Assembly (NCBI GenBank): GCA_963786975.1
Contig: CAWBBE010000012.1
Span: 372,001-436,000 of the forward strand
DNA length: 64,000 nt
Source of the DNA: Palsa-506 sp963786975
GTDB taxonomy: Bacteria; Actinomycetota; Actinomycetes; Streptosporangiales; Streptosporangiaceae
Direction of reading: 5' to 3'
Positions 1 through 8,673 of the stretch are shown piece by piece. Both the position numbers and the translations under genes were made by a program. The stretch's first letter is position 1, and each line of letters begins with the position of its first letter. The notes beneath the pieces were generated by a model. It did not search any database, was not told where the DNA came from, and saw only the letters and a list, made by a program, of their open reading frames with translations.

Positions 1-113
1 CTCCCGTCGGCCTGGATGCTCAGCTTTCCCGGGATCTTCGCGGCTCCGCTCCCGGTGGCCGGGCCGGGCACATTGACGTCAGCCGGGATGGTCACGTTTC
101 CTGGTGTGCTCAC
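1..113 (-). CDS. Hypothetical protein, N-terminal part only (runs off left edge)
   Basis: A minus-strand reading frame opens at a GTG (113) preceded by a purine-rich GAGAAGGG ribosome-binding site and stays open to the window edge, giving about 37 residues that begin VSTPGNVTIPADVNVPG. The peptide is Pro/Gly/Val-rich with no obvious signal sequence. I do not recognise the family. The start is supported by the ribosome-binding site and by the AT-rich stretch upstream (about 175-250). Confidence 0.4.
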   Translation of the reverse strand, partial: MSTPGNVTIPADVNVPGPATGSGAAKIPGKLSIQADG

Positions 114-267
114 GATTCCGCCCTTCTCTTGCTGACCGGCCGCGAGCAGGCACTCACGGCGTCACGGGAAATCGTCAAGCTGTAGTTATTATAATAGCCC
201 CCGGCAGCGCTCTCGCTGAGGCCAGCCGACCCAAATTATTATCCTCCGGTAATTCATCTGGAAACGT

Positions 268-317
268 CCGGCAAATGCGCTCAGCGGAGAAATAAATACA
301 GTAAGGCTGTTTGCCGG
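268..317. terminator. Possible stem-loop downstream of dppF
   Basis: Perfect 8-base inverted repeat CCGGCAAA (268-275) / TTTGCCGG (310-317) in an AT-rich gap 18 bases after the minus-strand dppF stop. The 34-base loop is long for an intrinsic terminator, so this could instead be an operator. The rest of the gap (114-334) also contains a TATAAT-like stretch near 186-196 that can be read on either strand. Confidence 0.3.
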
Positions 318-334
318 AAATGCAGCCGGGATAG

Positions 335-1405
335 TCACCTGATGCTTTTCTGCTGACCGCCGCCCGGCGACGGCACCGGCTGGCCGGCCTGCTCAGGGAA
401 ATGGCAGGCCACCAGGTGCCGCGGATCCGGGCCGGCCAGCGGCGGCTCGGCCGACGCGCAGATGCCCTGGGCCTTCCAGCAGCGGCTGCGGAACCGGCAG
501 CCGGTGGGCTGGCTGAGCGGGCCGGGCGCCTCGCCCGGCAGCCGGATCCGCCGCCGGCCGGCCCGCGCGCCCGGGTCCGGCACCGGCACCGCGGACAGCA
601 GCGCGTTGGTGTACGGATGGCGCGGCGCGGCGTACAGCAGGTCGCCGTCGGCCAGTTCGATGATCTTGCCAAGGTACATCACCGCGACCCGGCCGGCGAT
701 GTGCCGTACCACCGACAGGTCGTGCGCGATGAACAGGTAGGTGAGCCCGTGCGCGGCCTGCAGGTCGTCCAGCAGGTTGATGATCTGCGCCTGGATGGAA
801 ACGTCCAGCGCCGACACCGGCTCGTCGGCGATGATCAGCTTCGGCCGGAGCGCGATCGCCCGGGCGATGCAGATCCGCTGCCGCTGCCCGCCGGAGAACT
901 CCTGCGGGTACCGGTTGTAATGCTCCGCGCTCAGCCCGACCTGCTCCAGCAGGTCCCGCACCGCGTGCTTGATCCCGCCCGGCGGGGTCAGCCGCTGGTA
1001 CCGGAACGGGGCGCCGACGATGCTGCCCACCGTGTGCCGCGGATTCAGTGACGAGAACGGATCCTGGAAGATCATCTGGATGTCACGGCTGAGCTCGCGG
1101 CCGCCCCGCTGCCTGGCCGCGGCCAGATCCTGCCCGTCGAAGATCATCTGCCCGGCGGTGGGCTGCAGGAACCCGGCGATCAGCCTGCCGGTGGTGGACT
1201 TGCCGCAGCCGGTCTCGCCGACCACGCCCAGGGTCTGCCCGCGGCACAGCCCGAACGTGATCCCGTCCACGGCCCTGACCTGGCCGACCGTGTGCCGCAG
1301 CAGCACGCCGCGGGTAACCGGGAAGTGCTTCGCCAGGCCGTCGACGCGCAGCAGTTCGCCGCCTGCCGTGGCGGCGCTGCCTGCACCGGGGCTGGCGGCA
1401 GTCAC
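335..1405 (-). CDS. Oligopeptide/dipeptide ABC transporter, ATP-binding subunit DppF/OppF type
   Basis: Cytoplasmic ATPase that would energise peptide import with a DppD-type partner. Walker A GETGCGKST lies at about residues 63-71, followed by the SGGQRQR signature, Walker B IIADEPVSALD and a C-terminal oligo_HPY region with clustered cysteines (TGCRFRSRCW) typical of OppF/DppF. The GTG at 1405 is chosen because it overlaps the stop of the dppD remnant in a GTGA, the usual coupling of these subunits; this gives 356 residues. Intact itself, but its partners are broken (dppD stub, truncated dppB) and no substrate-binding protein is present, so the transporter is probably not functional unless other copies exist. 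Confidence 0.85.
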   Translation of the reverse strand: MTAASPGAGSAATAGGELLRVDGLAKHFPVTRGVLLRHTVGQVRAVDGITFGLCRGQTLGVVGETGCGKSTTGRLIAGFLQPTAGQMIFDGQDLAAARQRGGRELSRDIQMIFQDPFSSLNPRHTVGSIVGAPFRYQRLTPPGGIKHAVRDLLEQVGLSAEHYNRYPQEFSGGQRQRICIARAIALRPKLIIADEPVSALDVSIQAQIINLLDDLQAAHGLTYLFIAHDLSVVRHIAGRVAVMYLGKIIELADGDLLYAAPRHPYTNALLSAVPVPDPGARAGRRRIRLPGEAPGPLSQPTGCRFRSRCWKAQGICASAEPPLAGPDPRHLVACHFPEQAGQPVPSPGGGQQKSIR

Positions 1406-1486
1406 AGCGACGGTGCTACTTCGGCCCGGAAGATCTCCGCCCGGGCAGCCTGGCTGAGATGGCACGCCACCCAGTGCTCATCTCCG
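1402..1486 (-). pseudogene. DppD ATPase C-terminal remnant
   Basis: The last 27 codons before the dppF start read GDEHWVACHLSQAARAEIF and end in TGA overlapping the dppF GTG. HWVACHL followed by a short variable tail is the usual C-terminus of DppD/OppD ATPases. The homology stops abruptly near 1486, where sequence on the opposite strand becomes dppB. Everything upstream (about 300 codons) is missing. This marks an inversion or deletion breakpoint. Confidence 0.55.
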
Positions 1487-2205
1487 CGCTGTTCTTCGTC
1501 TCCGCGCCGGTCTGCTGGCTCGGCCTGGTCTTCCTCTGGCTGTTCTGGTACAAGCTCGGCATCGCGGCCGGGACCGGCTACTACTCGCCGGCCCAGTACG
1601 GCGCGTTCACCTGGCTCAATCACATGCTGCTGCCGTGGCTCACGCTCGCGCTGCTGTACGCGGGCTGGTACGCGCGGATGACCCGCGGCTCGGTCCTTGA
1701 CACGCTGGACCAGGACTTCGTCCGGACCGCGCGGGGCAAGGGGCTGCCGGAATCGCGGGTGCTGACCCGGCACGTGCTCCGGGCCAGCCTCACCCCCGTG
1801 CTGACCATGTTCGGCATGGACCTGGCCGCGCTGGCCAGCGGGACCGTGATCGTGGAAGTCGTGTTCAACCTCAACGGGGTCGGCCAGTGGGCCGTGCAGG
1901 CCGTGACGTCCGACGATATTCCCTCGGTGCTCGCCGTGACGCTGGTGGCGGCCCTGGCGGTCATGCTCGCCAACCTGGCCGTGCTGGCCCAGATTGACCT
2001 GTGGAGGACCTCGCATGTTTTCCTGGCCGGCCACCGGATAAGACTTGAGGTCAGCTCCAGCGCGTTTCCTAAGTACGATCGCAACCTGAACACGGGCGGG
2101 CCGCTGGCGACCGGCACCGAGATGACCGTCGCGGCGAATTCCGTCTGGCATACCGGGGGATATCCGTCGCACCTGATCCTGCCCGAGATCCCGGCCCGGG
2201 ACTGA
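1459..2205 (+). pseudogene. Chimeric ORF: truncated DppB permease fused to a CocE/NonD hydrolase C-terminus
   Basis: Residues ~10-175 match the middle and end of a DppB-type inner-membrane permease: VSAPVCWLGLVFLWLFW, LPWLTLALLYAGWYARMTRG, the EAA-like loop DTLDQDFVRTARGKG, and the last helices ending MLANLAV. The N-terminal ~120 residues are absent. From about residue 179 (DNA ~1990) the frame changes family without a stop: IDLWRTSHVFLAGHRIRLEV, FPKYDRNLNTGG and YPSHLILPEIP are the terminal beta-sandwich strands of CocE/NonD (X-Pro dipeptidyl-peptidase-like) hydrolases. First codons overlap the antisense dppD remnant. A functional product is unlikely; this looks like two deletion or inversion junctions. 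Confidence 0.65.
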
Positions 2206-2267
2206 TGCGAGGCGGCAGCAGCAAGACCGGGCGGAAATGATGACCGATTTCGGCGAAAGGACCAGCG

Positions 2268-2712
2268 GTGCAAGATAAGGGCCTGGCCGGCCAGGATTCT
2301 GGTGAGGCCCAGCACCCTCAGCTCCATGGCCAAGGAATCCATCCGGGTACGCATCGTCACCGGCGAGATCGCGGCGGGCGAGATCTACTCGGCCCCCGCG
2401 CTCGCGGCCGTGCTCGGCGTGTCCGCGACGCCGGTCCGGGAGGCCATGCTGGAGCTCACCGCCGACGGGCTAGTCGAGGTCGTGCCCAACCGCGGGTTCC
2501 GCGTCGTCGAGCCGTCCCAGCATGACCTGGACGAGATCTTTGAGATCCGGCTCATGCTCGAGGTGCCCGCCGCCGAGCGGGCCGCCCGCCGCGGCATCAG
2601 CGCCGCCGAGATCTGCCGCCAGGACGCCGCCGCGGTGGCCGCGCTCAGCACGCATCACCTGGAGCACACCCGCGGCATCTGGGCCGGCATCGCCGAGTCG
2701 GCCGGCCAGTGA
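2268..2712 (+). pseudogene. GntR/FadR-family regulator, frameshifted and internally deleted
   Basis: Winged-helix domain SSMAKESIRVRIVTGEI...VSATPVREAMLELTADGLVEV is clear, but the FCD effector domain is reduced: after LMLEVPAAERAARRGI it jumps in frame to the typical FCD end HHLEHTRGIWAG, so about 85 residues are missing (length ~147 against ~220-230). Start GTG 2268 follows AAAGGACC. Reading through requires removing one T from GGATTCTGG at about 2294-2302; otherwise translation can only start at GTG 2302. Stop overlaps the next gene (GTGA). Position suggests it controlled the hydroxyproline genes that follow. Confidence 0.6.
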
Positions 2713-3824
2713 GCAGCCAGCCCGCGCCCGGCCGGCCAGCGCGCGCCCGGCCAGCCCGCGGCCAGCCGCCGGACACCCCGGCGGCAGCGCAGCTCGCGGC
2801 CGGGTTTCCGGATCCGATCGGGGCCGGCCTGCTGCGCAGTCTGGTGCCCATGCCGGACGCGATAGCGGCCAGCCGCCGCGCGTTCGGCGCCGCCGCGCGG
2901 GGCGAGATCACCGGGCCGCTGCGTACTGCCCTGTCCCGGCAGCGGGTGCTGGTGATGCCCGCCGAGCACTCGTCCGGCAGCGGCCTGATCAAGATCATTA
3001 GCTTCCGGCCGGACGGCTGGCCCAGCGGCGTACCGAGCATCGGCGGCGGGGTGCTCTGGATCGACGGGCTGACCGGGCGGATCGCGGCCATGGTCGACGC
3101 GGCCGCGCTGACCGCGCTGCGTACCGGTGCGGCCAGCGGCCTGGCCACGTCGCTGCTGGCCCGGCCGGCCAGCCGGGTGCTGGCCATGCTCGGCGCGGGC
3201 GACCAGGCGGCCGATCAGGTCGCCGGAGTCTGCGCGGTCCGGCCGATCCGCGAGATCCGGGTGTACAGCAGGCGCGGGACGCGCAGCGAGGAGCTTTGCC
3301 AGCGGCTGCTCGCCGCTCATCCCGGCGTCACCGTCAACCCGGCCGCGACGCCCCGGGAGGCGGTGCGCGGCGCGGACGTCATCTGCACCGCGACGAGGTC
3401 GGCGGAGCCGCTGTTCGAGGCCGCGGACCTGGAACCCGCCGCGCACGTGAACGCCGTCGGCGCGTACCGGCTGGACATGTCCGAGGTGCCGCCGGAGGCT
3501 TTCCGGCAGGCGGACCTGGTCGTCATCGACCAGCTGGAGGCCGCGCTGGCCGAGGCCGGCGACCTGGTACACGCGCTGAACCGCGGTTACCTGCGCCGCG
3601 CCGACCTGATCGAGATCGGAGAGCTGCTGGCCAGCGACCCGGCCGCCGCCGCCAGCGGCCCGGGAGCCGGCGCTAGCGGCCCGGCCGCCGCCCCGGAGCA
3701 TGGGCTGACGATCTTCAAGTCGGTGGGCATCGCCGCCCAGGACTGGGCGGTCTGCGAGCTTGCCGTGCGGCGCGCGCGGGAGGCCGGCGCCATACCCGGC
3801 GCGGCGGAAGACGGCGGCGCATGA
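2709..3824 (+). CDS. Ornithine cyclodeaminase / mu-crystallin family protein (probable pyrroline-2-carboxylate reductase or related)
   Basis: 371 residues. Rossmann motif MLGAGDQAADQ, the upstream GLIKIISFRPDG and GGGVLWIDGLTGRIAAMVDAA segments and DVICTATRSAEPLF are typical of the OCD/mu-crystallin fold, an NAD(P)-dependent family that includes ornithine cyclodeaminase, alanine dehydrogenase and delta1-pyrroline-2-carboxylate reductase. Residues 1-30 and ~312-335 are Ala/Pro/Gly-rich low complexity. GTG start overlaps the GntR stop and the stop overlaps the racemase ATG, so the genes are translationally coupled. Pairing with a proline racemase-like gene and a DadA stub favours a role in hydroxyproline/proline catabolism; this is inferred from context. 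Confidence 0.75.
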   Translation: MSSQPAPGRPARARPARGQPPDTPAAAQLAAGFPDPIGAGLLRSLVPMPDAIAASRRAFGAAARGEITGPLRTALSRQRVLVMPAEHSSGSGLIKIISFRPDGWPSGVPSIGGGVLWIDGLTGRIAAMVDAAALTALRTGAASGLATSLLARPASRVLAMLGAGDQAADQVAGVCAVRPIREIRVYSRRGTRSEELCQRLLAAHPGVTVNPAATPREAVRGADVICTATRSAEPLFEAADLEPAAHVNAVGAYRLDMSEVPPEAFRQADLVVIDQLEAALAEAGDLVHALNRGYLRRADLIEIGELLASDPAAAASGPGAGASGPAAAPEHGLTIFKSVGIAAQDWAVCELAVRRAREAGAIPGAAEDGGA

Positions 3825-4840
3825 GCCAGCCCGGCCGCCCGGCGCTGGTCGCCACGGCCGACTGCCACCGCGGGCGAGCCGTTCCGGATCGTCACCGGCG
3901 GCGTGCCCAGCCTGCCCGGCCGGACCGTGGCCGACCGCCGCGAGCAAGCCGCGGCCAGGCTCGACCACATCCGCCGGCTGCTGGTCCGGGAACCGCGCGG
4001 GCATGGCGGGATGTACGGGTGCTTCGTCACCCCGCCGGATGACGACGGCGCCGAGCTCGGCGCGGTCTTCTTCCACCAGTCCGGCTTCTCCGCCGCCTGC
4101 GGCCACGGCACGATCGCGCTGGCGACCTGGGCCGCCGACGCCGGCCTGGTGGCCGCCGATGCGACCGCGCTGCGCATCGACGTGCCGTCCGGCCGGGTCG
4201 GCGTCCGGCTCCGGCGTGACGCCGGAGGCCGGGTCAGCGCGGTCAGCTTCCGGAACGTGCCCGCCTGGGTACACCAGCGGAACGTCCGGCTGCCCGCGCC
4301 ATCCGGTACCGTCAGCGCGGACGTCGCGTTCGGCGGCGCCTTCTACGCGTCGGTGCCGGCCAGCGCACTCGGGCTCCGGGTCACGCTTGACTGCCTGCCG
4401 CAGCTCGTCGAGGCGGGCCGGCGCATCCAGGCGCAGCTCGACGCGGCGGGCGCGGCCCGGCACCAGACTGATAGCCGGCTGACCGGGATCTACGGCGTGA
4501 TCCTGCATGACGAACTGCCCGCCGAGGCAGGCTGCCTGGTGCAGCGGAACGTGACCGTGTTCGGCGACGGCCAGATCGACCGCTCCCCGTGCGGCAGCGG
4601 GACGACCGCGCGACTCGCGCTGCTGGCTGACCACGGCCTGGCCGGCGGCCAGGCCCTGGTACACGAGAGCATCATCGGCACCAGGTTCGAGGCCGGATCA
4701 CTGGCACGGTCACCGAGCAGGGCAGGCCCGCGGTGATCACCGAGGTAACCGGCAGCGCGTGGATGACCGGCCTGCACCAGTTCTTGCTGGACCCACGTGA
4801 CCCGCTCGGCACCGGTTTCACTCTCGCCCCGGCCTCGTGA
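3821..4840 (+). pseudogene. Proline racemase / 4-hydroxyproline epimerase family, two frameshifts
   Basis: Reconstructed protein: TADCHRG-EPFRIVTGG at the N-terminus, FSAACGHGTIAL (first catalytic Cys), DRSPCGSGTTA (second catalytic Cys), HESIIGTRFEA, then ITGTVTEQGRPAVITEV to the stop. Both cysteines are kept, which fits a racemase/epimerase rather than a trans-3-hydroxyproline dehydratase (where one is Ser/Thr). Frameshift 1: an extra G near 3880 (CGCGGGCGAG). Frameshift 2: a missing base near 4694. Start ATG 3821 overlaps the upstream stop; the stop overlaps the dadA GTG. Confidence 0.75.
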
Positions 4841-5005
4841 CGCAGCGAGTAGCCGTGGTCGGCGGCGGCATGCTCGGCCTGTCCACCGCGTGGTTCCTGC
4901 AGGAACACGAGGCAGCGGTTACCGTGTTCGAGCGCACGACGGTAGCGGCCGGCGCATCCTGGGGCAACGCCGGCTGGCGCCGGCGGCACTGGCGATAACG
5001 GCTGG
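4837..5005 (+). pseudogene. FAD-dependent D-amino-acid dehydrogenase (DadA-like), N-terminal stub
   Basis: GTG 4837 overlaps the racemase stop. The first ~45 residues, VAVVGGGMLGLSTAWFLQ ... VFERTTVAAGASWGNAGW, are the GxGxxG dinucleotide-binding start of the DadA/D-hydroxyproline dehydrogenase family. The expected continuation LAPALAI is present only after loss of one copy of a tandem CTGG near 4975, and homology ends at about 5005; some 370 residues are missing. In hydroxyproline pathways this enzyme oxidises cis-4-hydroxy-D-proline, the epimerase product. Confidence 0.6.
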
Positions 5006-5057
5006 CCACGCCGCTGCCGGGGATAGCCGGCCGGCGGGCGCGGGTAGATTCAGCGGC

Positions 5058-5237
5058 ATGAAGAAGCTTTTCGAGCTACTCGTCTGCTTCATCCATCCGC
5101 TCGCCGTCGTCCTCATCTGGATCGACCTGCTGTCCCGCCAGGACATCACCCGCGGCGTGAAAATTGCCTGGGCCATCTTCGCCCTCATCCCGCTGGTGCC
5201 TTTCATCTACGTGATCTTCGGCGGCGATCTGTGGTGA
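5058..5237 (+). CDS. Small two-helix membrane protein
   Basis: 59 residues starting MKKLFELLVCFIHPL. Two hydrophobic segments (about 5-25 and 34-55) flank a short polar loop with SRQDITRG, so it should be a hairpin in the cytoplasmic membrane. No family recognised. It stands alone after the dadA stub and ends 120 bases before the exporter operon. Confidence 0.5.
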   Translation: MKKLFELLVCFIHPLAVVLIWIDLLSRQDITRGVKIAWAIFALIPLVPFIYVIFGGDLW

Positions 5238-5360
5238 GGCCGCGATAGCGCCGGCCGATGCGCACATCGCCAGTGCCCACCGGTGAGTTCCGGGGCCCGG
5301 GGCTGTCAGCACCATGTGCTAGTGGTAGGTGAAGGCCAACGACCTGATCAGGAGGATGCT

Positions 5361-6415
5361 GTGTCATCTAGCAGTCCGGCGCCGGCCCGGCGCCGGCCAT
5401 TCTGGTGGAGGGCCTGACGAAGTCCTTCGGCGAGGTCCGTGCCTTGCGGGGCATCGACCTGTCGGTTCCGCGCGGTGCGGTGCTCGGCGTGCTCGGCCCG
5501 AACGGCGCGGGCAAGACCACCGCGGTGCGCATCCTGACCACGCTGCTGCAGCCGGACGAGGGGCGCGTGCTCGTGGAGGGTCACGATGTGGTGCGTGAGG
5601 CCGCCGCGGTCCGCCGTTCGATCGGGCTGGCCGGCCAGTCCGCGGCCATCCAGGAGGAGCTGACCGGCCGGGAGAACCTGGAGATGATCGGGCGGCTCTA
5701 TCACCTGAGCAAGCCGCATGCCCGCAGCCGGGCCGCCGAGCTGCTGGAGCAGTTCGACCTGGCCGATGCCGCCGACCGGCCGGCCAAGGGGTTCTCCGGC
5801 GGCATGCAGCGCCGCCTGGACCTGGCCGCCAGCCTGGTCGGGCAGCCCAAGGTGCTGTTCCTTGACGAGCCGACGACCGGCCTGGATCCGAGGTCCAGGC
5901 TCGGCATGTGGGACATCATCCGGTCGCTGGCCGCCGCCGGGACCACGCTGCTGCTCACCACGCAGTACCTGGACGAGGCGGACGAACTCGCCGACCAGAT
6001 CGTGGTCATCGACCACGGCCTGGTCATCGCGGCCGGCACGGCCGAGGAGCTGAAGGGCCGGGTCGGCGGGGACGTGCTGGAATTCACGGTGCCGGACCGG
6101 TCCCGGGTCGCCGATGCCGTCGCCGCGATCAAGCCGATCGGCGAGGGCGAGCCGCATGCCGACCTGGACACCGGCGTGATCAGCGTCGGTGTCGGCGGTC
6201 GCGGCTCGGCGGCGCTGATCGAGGCGGTGCGCGGGCTGGACGCCGCCGGGGTGGAAACGCGTGGCCTGGCGCTGCGGCGGCCGTCCCTCGACGACGTGTT
6301 CCTCGCGCTGACCGGGCACGCCGCCGAGGACGAGCAGCCGGGCAAACGCCGCCGGGGCCGCGGCCGGGGCGGCAAGAACGCCGGCCGCACGGACAGCGCG
6401 GAGGTGGCGTCATGA
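5361..6415 (+). CDS. DrrA-type ABC exporter ATP-binding subunit (start-region frameshift)
   Basis: Multidrug/daunorubicin-type exporter ATPase: Walker A LGPNGAGKTT, signature FSGGMQRRLDLA, Walker B VLFLDEPTTGLDPRSR, H-loop replaced by Gln (LLLTTQYLDEADEL) as is usual in DrrA, plus the DrrA C-terminal domain and a Lys/Arg/Gly-rich tail. GTG 5361 has a good GGAGG 5 bases upstream and gives VSSSSPAPA, but this frame joins the ATPase frame only if one C is restored near 5386-5389; without it the only in-frame start is GTG 5405, which has no ribosome-binding site. Stop overlaps drrB (ATGA). Confidence 0.75.
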
Positions 6416-7223
6416 CCGCCGTCGCCGCGCCGTCAGCCACGCCCGGCCTGGTCACTCAGGCCCGCTGGGCGGTCAGCGACTCGCTCACGCTCGCCCGGCG
6501 CAACCTGCTGGTCTGGATGCGGGTGCCCGCCTACATCGTGTTCACCGTGATCCAGCCGGTGATGTTCGTGCTGCTGTTCGCCTTCGTCTTCGGCGGCGCG
6601 ATCCCGGTGCAGGGGGTGCCCGGCGGCTACGTCGAGTTCCTGCTGCCGGGGATCATCGCGCAGACTGCGGCGTTCGCCTCGTTCGGCACCGCCATCGCGC
6701 TGGCGCAGGAGCTGAAGAAGGGCGTGATCGACCGGCTGCGGTCGATGCCGATGGCGCGCTCCGCGGTGCTGGCCGGCGGCTGGTCGCCGACACGATCCGG
6801 ATGCTCGTGACGATCCTGATCATCGTCGGGGTCGGCTACGGGGTCGGTTTCTCGTTCCTGAACGGCGCTGTCGCCGCCGTGGCCATGGTGCTGCTGGCCA
6901 CCGTGTTCGGGCTGGCGATCTGCCTGATCGCCGCCTACACCGGGCTGGCCATCGGGGACGAGGAGTCGGTGCAGGCGTTCGGCCTGATCTGGCTGTTCCC
7001 GCTCACGTTCGTCAGCTCGGCGTTCGTGCCGATCGCGACGATGCCGGGCTGGCTGCAGGCGTTCGCCAAGAACCAGCCGGTCACCTACGTGGTGGACACG
7101 ATGCGGGCACTGGCGCTGGGCGGCCCGGTCGAGGCGAACCTGCTGAAGAGCATCGCCTGGCTGGTCGGGATCTTCGTGGTGTTCGGGCCGCTCGCCGTCC
7201 GCGCCTACCGCCGGGCCGGCTAG
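6412..7223 (+). pseudogene. DrrB-type ABC-2 permease, one frameshift
   Basis: Integral-membrane partner of the preceding ATPase. N-terminal part LARRNLLVWMRVPAYIVFTVIQPVMF ... RLRSMPMARSAVLAG and C-terminal part DTIRMLVTILIIVGVG ... FVSSAFVPIATMPGW ... NQPVTYVVDTMRAL are both typical of DrrB, about six helices in total. The two halves are in different frames; adding one base at about 6779 (CCGGCGG to CCGGCGGG) restores AGGLVADTIRML. No other lesion seen. Confidence 0.75.
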
Positions 7224-7232
7224 CCGTTCCTG

Positions 7233-7261
7233 CCCGGCGCCGGGTTCTGCCCGGCGCCGGG
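7233..7261. terminator. Bidirectional stem-loop between convergent genes
   Basis: Two copies of the palindrome CCCGGCGCCGGG (7233-7244 and 7250-7261) separated by TTCTG form a perfect 12-base-pair stem. It lies 9 bases after the drrB stop and directly abuts the stop of the minus-strand gene, so it probably ends both transcripts. There is no U-tract, as is common in actinobacteria. Confidence 0.65.
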
Positions 7262-7612
7262 CTAGCCAGCCTGGCCTGCGTCGGCGAGCTCGGCGATCAC
7301 CATGGCGTGGCACGGCAGCGGCGCGCACCAGCAGCCGAGCCTGCGGCCGCGAAGCGCCGGCAGCAGCGCCAGCAGGTCCGGCCGGCCCAGCAGGTACTCG
7401 CGGTACTTAGCCACGACATCCTCCCGGCTGCCGTCCGGCCCTGGCCGGAACGGGCTGGCCAGCGGGGAGGCCGTCAGCCGCCAGCCCCCGCGGTGCATCG
7501 CCCGCCCGACGTACATCACGTCGGCGAAGGCCGGGTCGCCGTGGTGGCCCTTGAGGTTGACGACGGTGGTAGCAGGCACGGAGTCATCCTCCCGGGTCCG
7601 CTTCCCGATCAC
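7262..7612 (-). CDS. DUF4326 domain protein
   Basis: 116 residues. VVNLKGHHGDPAFADVMYVGR, SPFRPGPDGSREDVVAKYREYLL and LRGRRLGCWCAPLPCH follow the DUF4326 pattern, with its CWC-x3-PCH cysteine/histidine cluster, a likely metal site. Function unknown; the family is common in phages and actinobacteria. ATG lies 66 bases from the divergent GNAT gene; the gap carries a direct repeat TGCCGCAG (7622-7629 and 7638-7645) flanking a TATAAC box. Confidence 0.75.
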   Translation of the reverse strand: MIGKRTREDDSVPATTVVNLKGHHGDPAFADVMYVGRAMHRGGWRLTASPLASPFRPGPDGSREDVVAKYREYLLGRPDLLALLPALRGRRLGCWCAPLPCHAMVIAELADAGQAG

Positions 7613-7677
7613 GCCATGACCTGCCGCAGTTATAACATGCCGCAGAGGACTGACTGATCGTCCAGCCGGGGGGCTGC

Positions 7678-8628
7678 GTGCGCGATACCGCTGAGGTGCG
7701 AGTCCGCCCGCTCACCGAGGCCGACCTGGACGAGGCCGACCTGATCTTCCGGGTGGCGTTCGGCACCTTCCTCGGCGCGGCTGAGCCGGAACACTTCTTC
7801 GGCGACGCCGACCTGGTCCGGACCCGGTGGCGGACGAACCCGGGCGGCGGGCTGGCCGCCGATCTTGACGGCCGCCTGGCCGGCTCGAACCTGGCCACGA
7901 ACTGGGGCAGCGTCGGGTTCTTCGGCCCGCTGACCGTCGCCCCCGAGTACTGGGACCGGGCCATAGCGCAGCGGCTGCTCGATACCACGATGGAGCTGTT
8001 CGACAGCTGGCAGTGCCGCCACGTCGGCCTGTTCACGTTCGCGCAGAGCGCCAAGCACGTGGGCTTGTACCAGAAGTACGGGTTCTGGCCGCGCTTCCTC
8101 ACCGCCGTCATGTCCTGCCCGGTCGACCCGGCGTCCCGGTCAGCATCGGCGCGGGTATCCGCGGCCGGCGACCAGGAACTGCCCGGCATCCTCAGCGCGG
8201 TCGGCGAGCTCACCGATGCGGTCTACCCGGGGCTCGACGTCAGCCGGGAGATCGAGGCGGTGCGGGCGCAGCGGCTGGGCGACACCGTGCTGCTCGACGA
8301 CAGCGCCGGGCTGCAGGCGGTGGCCGTCTGCCACGCCGGGCCGGGCACCGAAGCCGGCGGCGGCGCCTGCTACATCAAGTTCGGCGCCGTCCGGCCGGGT
8401 CCCGGCGCCGAGCGCCGGTTCGGCATGCTGATCGACGCGTGTCACCGGCTGGCCGCCGACCGCGGCGCCTCGGTGCTGGTGGCCGGCGCGAACGCGGGCC
8501 GCGACCGGGCCTGGGCGGCGCTGGCCGGCCCCGGCTTCCGGCGGGAATTCCAGGGCGTGGCGATGCACCGCCCGAACGAGGCCGGTTACAGCACGAGCGA
8601 CTCGTACGTCATCGACGACTGGCGGTGA
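7678..8628 (+). CDS. Tandem GNAT-fold N-acetyltransferase
   Basis: 316 residues with two GNAT-like halves. The first (VRVRPLTEADLDEADLIFRVAFG ... FGPLTVAPEYWDRAIAQRLL ... LYQKYGFWPRF) has the acetyl-CoA-binding strand-turn-helix; the second (~155-316, with GMLIDACHRLAADRGASVLVAGAN) is more divergent. Substrate unknown. GTG 7678 follows a G-rich ribosome-binding site; it is the first start in frame after the divergent promoter region. Confidence 0.7.
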   Translation: MRDTAEVRVRPLTEADLDEADLIFRVAFGTFLGAAEPEHFFGDADLVRTRWRTNPGGGLAADLDGRLAGSNLATNWGSVGFFGPLTVAPEYWDRAIAQRLLDTTMELFDSWQCRHVGLFTFAQSAKHVGLYQKYGFWPRFLTAVMSCPVDPASRSASARVSAAGDQELPGILSAVGELTDAVYPGLDVSREIEAVRAQRLGDTVLLDDSAGLQAVAVCHAGPGTEAGGGACYIKFGAVRPGPGAERRFGMLIDACHRLAADRGASVLVAGANAGRDRAWAALAGPGFRREFQGVAMHRPNEAGYSTSDSYVIDDWR

Positions 8629-8673
8629 CGTGGCGGATTCCGCCGCCGCGGGCTGGCCGCCGGGCTGGCGTCT

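Noticed and set aside
5361..7223. DrrAB genes as part of an antibiotic biosynthetic cluster
   Set aside because: No polyketide, peptide-synthetase or tailoring genes lie next to them. DrrAB-type exporters are common outside clusters.
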